IMG/VR virus record: IMGVR_UViG_3300019487_000088
Coordinates: 1-26,843 of that record
Strand: one strand, 5' to 3'
DNA from: a virus
Length of the DNA: 26,843 nt
Part shown: positions 6,656 through 13,148 of the stretch, in pieces
Position numbering within the stretch: the stretch's first letter is position 1
Layout of the letters: every line of letters starts with the position of its first letter
Notes under the pieces: model-generated
What the model was told of the DNA's origin: nothing
Seen by the model: only the letters and a program-made list of their open reading frames with translations
Database searches by the model: none
Position numbers and translations under genes: made by a program

Positions 6656-6990
6656 TGCCAGGACGTCTGGCCCGGGACCCGAACTGGGAAGAGCAGCTCG
6701 TGGAAGACGCGCGGCTTGTGGACGGCGACCAGATCACTGTCACGACCGTCGACACGGGTTCGCTGCTCGACCAGGGCGGGACCTATCGACGCGCCTTGGC
6801 GGTCGGCGGGACGACCTCGAAGGGACAGCCGGTCACGGTCGTGTTCGTCCTCGACGAGGACGTCTGCGCGGCGCTCATCTACCGGCTGTACGCCACGTTC
6901 GGCACACCCGAGGTCCTCCGGCGCGTCGAGCGCCTCGCCGAGCTAGGGGTGACCGGCCGCAGGACCAAGCGCCGCGGGAGGGGCGCGTGA
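6655..6990 (+). CDS. Hypothetical phage protein
   Basis: 111 residues, start ATG overlapping the previous stop (TGATG). The middle has a run of beta-strand-like segments (DQITVTTVDTGS, YRRALAVGG, QPVTVVFVLDED), followed by a helix (AALIYRLYATF) and a basic C-terminus (TGRRTKRRGRGA), which could contact nucleic acid. I recognise no family. It is in the early operon between the RuvC-like gene and another unknown gene. Confidence 0.5.
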   Translation: MPGRLARDPNWEEQLVEDARLVDGDQITVTTVDTGSLLDQGGTYRRALAVGGTTSKGQPVTVVFVLDEDVCAALIYRLYATFGTPEVLRRVERLAELGVTGRRTKRRGRGA

Positions 6991-7352
6991 ACGCCGCGGA
7001 CGTCGACCAGGTCGCGGCGGACCTGCTGGCGTGCGGTGAACACGACGAGAAGGCCGCGGAACCGGGCGCGCTCGACCAAGCTCTCGGCCGGGTGGGCGAC
7101 CACCTGGCCGGCATGGGCATCGACCTCGGCGACCCGGCTCAGCGTGAGGTCACGCTGAGGCTGATCGCCGCGATCGACCACGCCGCCGCCCGCGTCGACC
7201 TGTCCAAGGTGACCGCCGTCGGCATGCCCCCCGAGACGGCAACGAGGCTGCTGATCGCGACCCGCTGGTGCGGCATCGCCATCGCGCGCGCCCACGTCGG
7301 CAACATCTTCGAGCATCTCCAGCCGTCCGACCTCACGGAAGAGGGTCGCTGA
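6987..7352 (+). CDS. Hypothetical helical phage protein
   Basis: About 121 residues from the GTG at 6987 (GTGA overlap). Predicted to be mostly alpha-helical (DVDQVAADLLACG, REVTLRLIAAIDHAAARVDL, TATRLLIATRWCGIAIARAH). No catalytic motif or known domain is evident. The stop overlaps the start of the J-domain protein gene. Confidence 0.5.
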   Translation: MNAADVDQVAADLLACGEHDEKAAEPGALDQALGRVGDHLAGMGIDLGDPAQREVTLRLIAAIDHAAARVDLSKVTAVGMPPETATRLLIATRWCGIAIARAHVGNIFEHLQPSDLTEEGR

Positions 7353-7828
7353 TGGAACTCCCCCCCGACGCCCTCGACGCGATCCGTGACTACCTTCGCC
7401 GATACCGCCCCTGCGAATGGTCGGTCTGCAACGTCATCCGAGGCCACCTCAGGCAGCTCCTCATCGAGGTCACACGCCTGCGCGCCGAGGTTGGGCGGCT
7501 CTCCGGCGACAACGCCGCGCTGCGGTCCGACCTCGCCGACGCGCACGCCGGCTTCCACGCCCTCCCCCCAGGGGGTGAAACCGGAAACGGGCAGGTCACC
7601 GGGCGCGAACCCAGTTCCGGTTTTGCGACCACCCGGGAAGCCGCGGTCTTCATCGCTGAAGCATCCGGGTCCACCGACCCCGCTCGGCTCGCCGCTCTGC
7701 TGACCAATGCCGACGCCATGCTCGCCGCCGTCTGCCGCGCGGCCCTCAAACGCACCCATCCCGACCGTGGCGGCAACCCCGCCGACTTCCGCCGCGTCCA
7801 AGACGCCCACGCCATCCTGAGCAAGTGA
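7352..7828 (+). CDS. Phage protein with C-terminal J-domain
   Basis: 158 residues from the ATG at 7352 (TGATG). The N-terminal ~65 residues form a helical, coiled-coil-like region (LIEVTRLRAEVGRL, then NAALRSDLAD). A Gly/Pro-containing linker follows. The last ~45 residues look like a DnaJ-type J-domain: helix II AAVCRAALKRT, the invariant HPD tripeptide at 136-138, then DFRRVQDAHAIL as helix III. J-domains stimulate the ATPase of DnaK/Hsp70. In canonical DnaJ the J-domain is N-terminal; here it is at the end. It could recruit host DnaK to remodel a replication complex, as lambda does with host DnaJ. That role is inferred. Confidence 0.65.
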   Translation: MELPPDALDAIRDYLRRYRPCEWSVCNVIRGHLRQLLIEVTRLRAEVGRLSGDNAALRSDLADAHAGFHALPPGGETGNGQVTGREPSSGFATTREAAVFIAEASGSTDPARLAALLTNADAMLAAVCRAALKRTHPDRGGNPADFRRVQDAHAILSK

Positions 7829-8031
7829 TGACTACCCGCCGAGCTCGCCACCGACGCGGCCAAGCCGCCGACGTCGGCGTCGAGATCCCAGCCGAGCACC
7901 GCGACGTCGCCAATCGCCTCACCAGACACCTGTCAGCCCACTTCGACCCCGCCGTGCGCGCCCGCCACCTCCACCAGCTCCGCGAGCTCGCCGCGGCGAA
8001 GACCAAGATCGTCAGGAGCCGCCGGCGATGA
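7828..8031 (+). CDS. Small basic hypothetical protein
   Basis: 67 residues from the ATG at 7828 (TGATG); a GTG at 7825 is also possible. Rich in Arg and His (TTRRARHRRG, DPAVRARHLHQLRELAAAK, ending IVRSRRR) and likely helical in its second half. The basic charge would suit nucleic-acid binding, but no motif shows it. Overlaps the next gene by four bases. Confidence 0.45.
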   Translation: MTTRRARHRRGQAADVGVEIPAEHRDVANRLTRHLSAHFDPAVRARHLHQLRELAAAKTKIVRSRRR

Positions 8032-8216
8032 GACGGTGTGTGACCCATTACGCCTGCGACTGCATCCTCGAGCAGCTCCGCCTGTTGGACGCGGTCGCCG
8101 CCGCGGCCCGAACCATCATCAGGCGGGCCGAAGACGCGGGCGCTGGCCCGCTCGACCATACACCGCTAAGCAAAGCCCTCCACGCGCTCGATGAGCAGGA
8201 AAACGATGGCCGATAA
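8028..8216 (+). CDS. Small Cys-containing hypothetical protein
   Basis: 62 residues, ATGA overlap with the previous gene. The N-terminus has three Cys within the first 12 residues (C4, C10, C12) followed by a long amphipathic helix (LEQLRLLDAVAAAARTIIRR). No family recognised. It overlaps the start of the DUF5131 gene by 11 bases. Confidence 0.45.
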   Translation: MRRCVTHYACDCILEQLRLLDAVAAAARTIIRRAEDAGAGPLDHTPLSKALHALDEQENDGR

Positions 8217-9294
8217 CACAAAAATCGAATGGTCGCAGGCGACGTGGAACCCTATCACGGGCTGCACCAAAGTGTCGCCCGGCTGCGATCACTGCTATGC
8301 GGAGCGTGAGGCCAAGGGGCGGCTGAAGCGCTATTACCCGGACGGGTTCGGGAAGATCATCTGCCACAAAGACCGGCTCGACATCCCATTGCGGTGGCAA
8401 CGCCCCCGGATGATCTTCGTCAACTCGATGAGCGATCTCTTTCATGATGAGGTCCCAGACGAGTTCATCACGAAGGTGTTCGCGGTGATGGCGCTCACGC
8501 CGCGCCACACCTATCAAGTGCTCACAAAGCGTCACGGGCGCATGCATGCGCTGGTCAACGACGATTGGTTCAAAGAGCAGATCTGGCGTGACGCCTGGGA
8601 GCTCGACCCCCGCGGCGACATCATCCTCAACACCGAAACGCCCTGGCCGTTCCCCAACGTCTGGCTCGGCGTGTCCGTCGAAGACCAGAAGTGGGCAGAC
8701 ATCCGCATACCGAAACTCCTCGGAACCCCCGCAGTCGTCCGGTTCCTCTCATGCGAACCGCTACTCGGCCCGATCGACCTCGAACAGTACCTATTCAGAT
8801 TCTGTGATCGGGAGCCTGGCACATGCCCGCGCCTTAATGGCGAAGGGCCTTGCGACGGATGTCGGGTACCACAACACCTTCGCGGGCTGCACTGGATCAT
8901 CTGTGGCGGAGAGTCCGGACCCCGGGCTCGCCCAATGCACCCGGATTGGGCACGTTCAATACGCGACGAATGCCAGGCAGCGGGCGTCCCATATTTTTTC
9001 AAACAATGGGGCGAGTGGGTACCGGTCAGTAGTGACGCGGGCGTCTACTTCAGCGGCGACATCGAGCTGCGGGCAGACGGCTACTCGTGGCCCATTGAGC
9101 AACCCCACGGAGCCGACGACGGCACCGCGGTAACGATGCGCCGGCTTGGCAAGAAGGCGGCGGGCCGCCAGCTCGACGGGCGCACCTGGGACGAGATGCC
9201 CTCAGGACCGCCCCGTCCTGCGCCAAGCTCGGCCACCAGATGGTCGACGCCGCATCCGGCGTCGACGACGTCGGCGTGCCGGTGGTCTGGCTGA
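8206..9294 (+). CDS. Phage Gp37/Gp68 family protein (DUF5131)
   Basis: 362 residues from the ATG at 8206, preceded by AGGA. The sequence is characteristic of DUF5131: KIEWSQATWNPITGCTKVSP leading into a Cys20-x6-Cys27-x2-Cys30 motif ending GCDHCYAE, then FVNSMSDLFH, YQVLTKR, LGVSVEDQ, FLSCEPLLG and IICGGESGPRARPM. The triple-Cys pattern recalls radical-SAM-type metal sites, but the biochemical role of the family is not established as far as I know. A second Cys cluster lies around residues 203-225. Family members usually end just after LDGRTWDEMP (here near residue 332); this one has about 30 extra residues of Pro/Ser-rich sequence. GC content is visibly lower than in neighbours, suggesting recent acquisition. 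Confidence 0.85.
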   Translation: MADNTKIEWSQATWNPITGCTKVSPGCDHCYAEREAKGRLKRYYPDGFGKIICHKDRLDIPLRWQRPRMIFVNSMSDLFHDEVPDEFITKVFAVMALTPRHTYQVLTKRHGRMHALVNDDWFKEQIWRDAWELDPRGDIILNTETPWPFPNVWLGVSVEDQKWADIRIPKLLGTPAVVRFLSCEPLLGPIDLEQYLFRFCDREPGTCPRLNGEGPCDGCRVPQHLRGLHWIICGGESGPRARPMHPDWARSIRDECQAAGVPYFFKQWGEWVPVSSDAGVYFSGDIELRADGYSWPIEQPHGADDGTAVTMRRLGKKAAGRQLDGRTWDEMPSGPPRPAPSSATRWSTPHPASTTSACRWSG

Positions 9295-9386
9295 TGTGCG
9301 ACCGCTGCGGCCACCTCGACCGGCGCGCCACCCCGCCCCCGGACGACGGGCAGCTCGACCTGTTTGGCGAGAAGGAGGGCGACTGA
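9240..9386 (+). CDS. Possible 48-residue CxxC mini-protein overlapping the DUF5131 gene
   Basis: A short reading frame from the ATG at 9240, shifted relative to the 3' end of the DUF5131 gene, which it overlaps by 55 bases. It encodes GVPVVWLMCDRCGHLDRR and ends DGQLDLFGEKEGD. The last bases include the strong AAGGAGGG used by the next gene. It has no clear ribosome-binding site of its own, and the frame is open further upstream without a good start. It may be a real small gene or the remnant of a longer one cut by insertion of the DUF5131 gene. Confidence 0.4.
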   Translation: MVDAASGVDDVGVPVVWLMCDRCGHLDRRATPPPDDGQLDLFGEKEGD

Positions 9387-10282
9387 TGGGCTGGCTCAAG
9401 CTCGATGACCTCTACGACGACCACCCCAAGATCGTGGGTCTCCACCCCCTGGCCGAGCTCCTCGACGTCCGCGGCATGCTCTACGGCTCGCGCCTGAAGA
9501 CGGATGGGTTCGTCCCCCGCGGCCAGTTGGAAGCCCTCGGCCGGCGCATACCAGCTGTCGCCAAGAAGGTAGCAGAGTTGGTCGCGGCAGGCCGCTGGCA
9601 CGACGGTCCTTCGGACTGTTGCCCAGACCCTGGCGGCAAGGGATGGTGGATCCATGACTTCCTCGTCTACAACCCGTCCCGCGCGGAGCGTGACAACGAG
9701 CGGGCGGCCGCCGCCGAGCGGATGGCCAAAGCCCGCGCGAACAAGAATCCGCGTTCGAAGAATGTTCCGGCGAACAAGACCGCAGGTTCGCCTGAAGTTC
9801 GGGCGAACACACCCGACGCGTTCGCCCGAACATCGCTCAATCCGATAGAGGACCGTTCGGGTAACCCCGTCCCGTCCCCACCCCATGTTCCTTCGGAACA
9901 TATGCCTCCGGCGGGCGCTGACGCGCCGCGCGGCGACCCCGTTCCGGCGAACAGCAACGGCCAAACGCCTGCGCAGCGGCTGCTCGCCGGCTATATCGCG
10001 GCCTGCAAGGTCAGACCGCCCGATGGGTTCCTTGGCCCCCTGTCAGCCGAGGTCAAGCGCCTCGTCGGCCAGGGATACTCCGAGGCCGACATCGCGACCG
10101 CGCTCGAAGTCATACGCCGCAAAGGCCTGCACCACACATCACTTCCCAGCGTCCTCAACGAATTCCTCAACGCTGACCCGGCAGCCGATCGCGGCGCGCG
10201 ACGGACTCGCGAGCAGCAGACGTCCGACGACATCGCCGCCTACCACGCGCTGGCCGACGAGCTCACACGGCGAGGCATGTGA
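9386..10282 (+). CDS. Replication initiation protein (DnaD/lambda-O-like organisation)
   Basis: 298 residues from the ATG at 9386 (TGATG overlap, AAGGAGGG six bases upstream). Residues 1-115 form a winged-helix-like N-terminal domain opening MGWLKLDDLYDDHPK, common in actinophage initiators. A low-complexity linker (about 115-190) is rich in Asn, Pro, Ala. A helical C-terminal domain (about 192-265, GYSEADIATALEVIRRKGLH) may bind the helicase loader or helicase. The DNA coding for the linker carries the dyad repeats described as the candidate origin, the same arrangement as ori within lambda O. The G39P-like gene follows immediately (GTGA). The family assignment is by architecture and context. 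Confidence 0.65.
   Translation: MGWLKLDDLYDDHPKIVGLHPLAELLDVRGMLYGSRLKTDGFVPRGQLEALGRRIPAVAKKVAELVAAGRWHDGPSDCCPDPGGKGWWIHDFLVYNPSRAERDNERAAAAERMAKARANKNPRSKNVPANKTAGSPEVRANTPDAFARTSLNPIEDRSGNPVPSPPHVPSEHMPPAGADAPRGDPVPANSNGQTPAQRLLAGYIAACKVRPPDGFLGPLSAEVKRLVGQGYSEADIATALEVIRRKGLHHTSLPSVLNEFLNADPAADRGARRTREQQTSDDIAAYHALADELTRRGM
9753..9952. other. Candidate phage replication origin: iteron-like GTTC-N4-GAAC dyads
   Basis: Within the initiator gene there are four perfect 12-base dyads GTTC-N4-GAAC: GTTCCGGCGAAC (9764-9775), GTTCGGGCGAAC (9797-9808), GTTCGCCCGAAC (9820-9831) and GTTCCGGCGAAC (9941-9952). A longer perfect inverted repeat ATGTTCC-TTC-GGAACAT lies at 9885-9901, and a degenerate copy GTTCGGGTAAC at 9855-9865. 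Half-sites GTTCG occur at 9753 and 9786. Elements 9753/9764 recur as 9786/9797, exactly 33 bases on, three helical turns. Together with the gene's identity this suggests initiator-binding iterons. The sequence between 9832 and 9860 is somewhat AT-richer. Confidence 0.6.
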
Positions 10283-10794
10283 ACCCCTCGGACTGGGCGC
10301 GCATCTACGCCAACCTCAAGGGCTACTGGCCGGCGGCCACCTTGCCGCCGCAGACCATGGCCCTGTGGTACCCGCTGCTCGCCGACCTCGACACGGCCGC
10401 AGTGGCTGCGGCGGCGCGGACGCTCGCGGCCGAGCCCGACCGCCGGTTCCCGCCGGCGGTGGGGGAGATCCGCGCCGCGGCGATGCCGCGAGAGCGCAAT
10501 TGGGCTGACGCGCTGGCGGAGCTGGAGCAGGCATGCCGCAAGGTCGGCGCATATCAGCCCGCTCCCGCGTTCGAGGACGTCGTGCTCGTCGAGCTGGTGC
10601 GTCGGCATGGCTGGGCTCGGCTGTGCTCGACGGACATGCGCGACACGACCTGGCGGGCGCAGTGGCGTGACGAGTACACCGCCTGCGCACGCCAGCACGC
10701 CGACGTCGCGCGTCGCCAGCTAGCCACTCGCGCGTCCGCCTCACCAGTCGGGGCAGGGTTGCTGCCGGCCTTGGGGATCGGCGATCCAGGATGA
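10279..10794 (+). CDS. G39P-like replicative helicase loader
   Basis: 171 residues from the GTG at 10279 (GTGA overlap with the initiator gene). The N-terminal ~75 residues follow the pattern of the SPP1 G39P helicase-loader/inhibitor family: ALWYPLLADLDTAAVAAAAR and then RRFPPAVGEIRAAA, where the W..L.DLD...V..A spacing and FPP-x-VGEI end are typical. The rest is helical. Such proteins bind the host DnaB helicase and deliver it to the initiator-bound origin. No phage helicase is visible in the window, so recruitment of the host helicase is plausible. Confidence 0.6.
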   Translation: MNPSDWARIYANLKGYWPAATLPPQTMALWYPLLADLDTAAVAAAARTLAAEPDRRFPPAVGEIRAAAMPRERNWADALAELEQACRKVGAYQPAPAFEDVVLVELVRRHGWARLCSTDMRDTTWRAQWRDEYTACARQHADVARRQLATRASASPVGAGLLPALGIGDPG

Positions 10795-11153
10795 GCACGC
10801 TGGACTCTGCCGCCGTCGGCGAGCTCCTCGGGTCTCCGGGCGCGGACCGTTATCGGGCTGAGGTCGAGCAGCGCCTCGACGCGCTGGACGCGGCCGGGTT
10901 GGGGGACCGGGCGGTCGCGCGGATCGTCGGGACGGTCGGCGCGACGATCGACGCGGATCCGGTGTGGGGCCCGCGGCTGGCCGCCGTCTATCTTCGCCAG
11001 GCGGTGCGGGACACGCGGCCGGCGGCGCGGTTGGCGGTGTGCTGGTGCACGGAGGGGTGGATGTTCGAGGTGCAGCGGATCGACGGGCGCGACTACGAGA
11101 TCGTTCGCCCGTGCCGGCGCTGCCGGCCAGCAGACGCAGGAGCAAGCGTATGA
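10791..11153 (+). CDS. Hypothetical protein with C-terminal Cys motif
   Basis: 120 residues, ATGA overlap with the loader gene. The N-terminal ~85 residues are helical (YRAEVEQRLDALDAAGLGDR, then AVARIVGTVGATID). The C-terminal end carries CWC around residue 84 and CRRC near residue 110, a spacing that could bind zinc. I do not recognise the family. It sits among replication genes and shares translational coupling on both sides. Confidence 0.5.
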   Translation: MSTLDSAAVGELLGSPGADRYRAEVEQRLDALDAAGLGDRAVARIVGTVGATIDADPVWGPRLAAVYLRQAVRDTRPAARLAVCWCTEGWMFEVQRIDGRDYEIVRPCRRCRPADAGASV

Positions 11154-11638
11154 CCCGCGGCCGTTCCACAAGCTCAGCGGCGCGCACTTCGGAGACGATC
11201 GCTCGTGCGGTGGAGGACGTGACGACCGCGGTCGTGGCGGCGATCGACTGTTACGGGCTGATGTGGCATCCCGCCTCGGTCGCTGTGGACGGCCGCGGCG
11301 GCCGCGGCGGCAACCTCAGCTGCGGCGATCTCGCGCTACGGGAGGCCTACGCCGCCTGCGTGCTTCACGTCGCGCGAGCGCATCGTGAGCTGGCCGCCCA
11401 CTTCTCGCTTAGGCCGTGGGCGCCGTCGGCGCGCGTCCTCGACCTGGTCCCTGTTGGCGAGCTGGGAGGCGCCTGCGACCGGATCGTGCTGGTGCTCGTG
11501 TTCTTGGACCCTGACGTGTTGACCCGTGTGCAGCGGCGGGCGGTGGAGCAGGCCGGGCATAGCCTGCGCGCTGGGGCCGCCTGTTTCCCAGGCACCCGTC
11601 AGAATGACAAAAAAATGGCGTCTCGGCGGGCCCTGTAA
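11150..11638 (+). CDS. Hypothetical phage protein, last gene of the early operon
   Basis: 162 residues from the ATG at 11150 (ATGA overlap). Helical in the first third (ETIARAVEDVTTAVVAAI) and middle (LREAYAACVLHVARAHRELA). A hydrophobic beta-like stretch follows (CDRIVLVLVFLDPDVL). No motif recognised. A run of seven A residues (11609-11615) near the 3' end is unusual in this GC-rich sequence. The gene is followed by a 133-base intergenic region with the late promoter. Confidence 0.5.
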   Translation: MTRGRSTSSAARTSETIARAVEDVTTAVVAAIDCYGLMWHPASVAVDGRGGRGGNLSCGDLALREAYAACVLHVARAHRELAAHFSLRPWAPSARVLDLVPVGELGGACDRIVLVLVFLDPDVLTRVQRRAVEQAGHSLRAGAACFPGTRQNDKKMASRRAL

Positions 11639-11671
11639 TGCCAGCACTGACCTGCGCGAACGCTGGTGCGC

Positions 11672-11714
11672 TTGACATCCCGCCCTCGCGTCGGGTATTA
11701 ATCTGCGTCAGATT
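11672..11714 (+). promoter_or_regulatory. Late promoter with overlapping dyad operator
   Basis: A perfect TTGACA (11672-11677) is followed after 18 bases by TATTAA (11696-11701), giving a near-consensus housekeeping-sigma promoter in an otherwise GC-rich region. A perfect inverted repeat AATCTG-CGT-CAGATT (11700-11714) overlaps the end of the -10 element and the expected start point near 11708. A dimeric repressor bound there would block initiation. It is the only clear intergenic promoter between the early genes and the head/tail genes. The leader downstream (11715-11771) is pyrimidine-rich with no other feature seen. Confidence 0.65.
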
Positions 11715-11771
11715 TAGGCGAGCTGACACCACAGCCACATTCATTCCCTTCTTCCCAGCCCAGGTTTCGGC

Positions 11772-12101
11772 GTGCCGTTGACCCCGTGCCTGGACTGCGG
11801 CGCGCCCACACGCGGCAACCGGTGCCCCGCCCATCGCAAGGCGCGCGAGCACGCTCGGGGGAGCCGGCAGGAGCGCGGCTACACCGACGCCTGGCTGACC
11901 GCCGCCAGGCAAGCGATCGCCACCCACGTGGCCGCCCACGGCCCGGTATGCCCCGGCTGGCAACGCCCACCCCACCCCGTGGACGCGGCCGAGCTGACCG
12001 GCGACCACCATGTCGCGCTCGCCCAAGGCGGACCGCTCCTGCCCGACCGCATCGCTGTCCTGTGTAAGTCATGTAACGCAAGCAAAGGAGCAACACGATG
12101 A
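11772..12101 (+). CDS. HNH endonuclease
   Basis: 109 residues from the GTG at 11772. The HNH signature is present: Asp78-His79-His80 (LTGDHHVALAQGG), the central loop LLPDRIAVL, then C98-x2-C101 with Asn102 and Lys105 (CKSCNASKG). An N-terminal Cys pair (CLDC, residues 6-9) probably adds a second zinc site. In HK97-like phages an HNH protein next to the terminase stimulates terminase cutting at cos sites and is needed for head formation. Its position before the terminase genes fits that role here. It is the first gene after the late promoter. Confidence 0.85.
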   Translation: MPLTPCLDCGAPTRGNRCPAHRKAREHARGSRQERGYTDAWLTAARQAIATHVAAHGPVCPGWQRPPHPVDAAELTGDHHVALAQGGPLLPDRIAVLCKSCNASKGATR

Positions 12102-12271
12102 GCTACAGCCTGTCTCTGTCCGGCCACGTCGAGGGCGACAACGCAGCCGAGGTCGAAAGCGACATCTTCGCCAGCTGCGAGAAGCTGGTCGCTGACTTGC
12201 GCGAGGCCCACGGCGAGGCGGTGATCAGCGGCTCGTTCTCCGGTCAGCACGTGGGCCAACGGGGCCTGTAG
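12098..12271 (+). CDS. Small conserved-looking phage protein (57 residues)
   Basis: Starts at the ATG at 12098 (ATGA overlap with the HNH gene) with an excellent AAAGGAG ribosome-binding site at 12084-12090. The pattern is strand (SYSLSLSGHVEG), helix (IFASCEKLVADLREAHG), strand (EAVISGSFSGQHV), a small alpha/beta protein. I do not know the function. The strong ribosome-binding site suggests it is made in quantity. Confidence 0.6.
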   Translation: MSYSLSLSGHVEGDNAAEVESDIFASCEKLVADLREAHGEAVISGSFSGQHVGQRGL

Positions 12272-12274
12272 CGC

Positions 12275-12598
12275 GTGACTACCTCGGAGCACGACCAAAC
12301 GGAGCAGCCCTGGCAGGGCTGGGCGATCGTGGAGCTGATGGGCCACCGCCGGCTCGCCGGCTACGTCTGCGAGCAGCAGGTCGCCGGCGCCGCGTTCCTC
12401 CGCCTGGACATCCCCGGCGACGGCGGCACGGTCGCTACCCAGCTGTACTCCCCGGCCGCCGTGTACTGCATCACCCCGACCACCGAGGCGACCGCCCGCA
12501 AGGTCGCGTCCGGCTCGCGCATCGCGCCGGTGCAACGTTGGGAGCTTCCGCCGGCCGTCGACGCCGAGTGCGTTGACGACGACGACGCGCCCTATTGA
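12275..12598 (+). CDS. Conserved actinophage protein of unknown function
   Basis: 107 residues from the GTG at 12275. Contains WAIVELMGHRRLAGYVCEQQ, then AAFLRLDIPG and TQLYSPAAVYCITPTTEATA, a beta-rich pattern common in phages and mobile elements of many bacteria. The role is not established to my knowledge. It precedes a 100-base gap containing a G-rich tract before the terminase small subunit. Confidence 0.6.
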   Translation: MTTSEHDQTEQPWQGWAIVELMGHRRLAGYVCEQQVAGAAFLRLDIPGDGGTVATQLYSPAAVYCITPTTEATARKVASGSRIAPVQRWELPPAVDAECVDDDDAPY

Positions 12599-12605
12599 GC
12601 GCCAA

Positions 12606-12618
12606 GGGGGGAGGGGGG
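12606..12618 (+). other. G6-A-G6 tract upstream of terminase (possible cos region)
   Basis: The 100 bases between the previous stop and the terminase small subunit start hold a run GGGGGGAGGGGGG and further GC-rich sequence. cos sites of actinophages are GC-rich and usually lie next to the terminase genes, and an HNH protein is nearby. No dyad typical of a cos nick site was identified, so this is only a location to examine. Confidence 0.25.
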
Positions 12619-12698
12619 TCGGAAAGTTCGCCTCGGGTCCGGCCCCTCGAACCCCGCGCCACCTCAACTTTTCGCCGCGTGAGACTGGAGGGCAAGCC

Positions 12699-13148
12699 GT
12701 GGCTGGACGTGGACCAGCACCGAAAGAGCAGCGTTCACGCGAGCGCGACACCCCGGAGCGTGAGGATCTCCCACGGTCTGGGTACACCGGTCGGGCGCCT
12801 GCGTTGCCGGGTGCGTCGAGGCTTTCGAAGGCGACGCGGGCGTGGTATCGGACGTGGGCCAGGTCGCCGCAGGCGCTGCGGTTCGCCGCGACGGACTGGC
12901 AGCGGCTGCACATGCTCGCGGGCCTGGTCGAGCGTTACTTCGCGGATCCGTCGAAGGAGCTTATGTCCGAGATCCGGCTCAATGAGGCCAAGCTCGGCGC
13001 GACGCCGGAGGACCGGATGCGGTTGCGGTGGCGGATCGTGGACCAGGCCGACAAGCAGGAGGAGGCGGCGCGGCCGCGGCGACGTTCTCGCCAGCGGTCG
13101 GACCCACGGCACCTTGCCGCGGTCCCGGGCTCGGCCACGCTGGAGTGA
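12699..13148 (+). CDS. Terminase small subunit
   Basis: 149 residues from the GTG at 12699, chosen for the GGAGGG six bases before it and because the protein then opens VAGRGPAPKEQRSRERDTPE, the typical start of actinophage small terminases (P27-like). The middle (about 45-120) is helical: TRAWYRTWARSPQALRFAAT, then DWQRLHMLAGLVERYFA. The C-terminus is basic. This subunit recognises the packaging site on the concatemer and presents it to the large subunit. It overlaps the large-subunit gene by four bases (GTGA). Confidence 0.75.
   Translation: MAGRGPAPKEQRSRERDTPEREDLPRSGYTGRAPALPGASRLSKATRAWYRTWARSPQALRFAATDWQRLHMLAGLVERYFADPSKELMSEIRLNEAKLGATPEDRMRLRWRIVDQADKQEEAARPRRRSRQRSDPRHLAAVPGSATLE

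Noticed and set aside
9753-9952. Reading the GTTC/GAAC repeats as LexA (SOS) boxes
   Set aside because: The Gram-positive SOS box has GAAC before GTTC with four bases between. Here the half-sites are in the opposite order and no GAAC-N4-GTTC was found.
11609-11615. A7 run near the end of the 11150-11638 gene as a programmed frameshift site
   Set aside because: In the reading frame it is C AAA AAA A, not a true slippery heptamer. The -1 extension carries no recognisable domain.
11641-11666. CCAGC...GCTGG inverted repeat after the early operon as a terminator
   Set aside because: The stem is five base pairs with a 16-base loop and no T run follows, so it is too weak to call.
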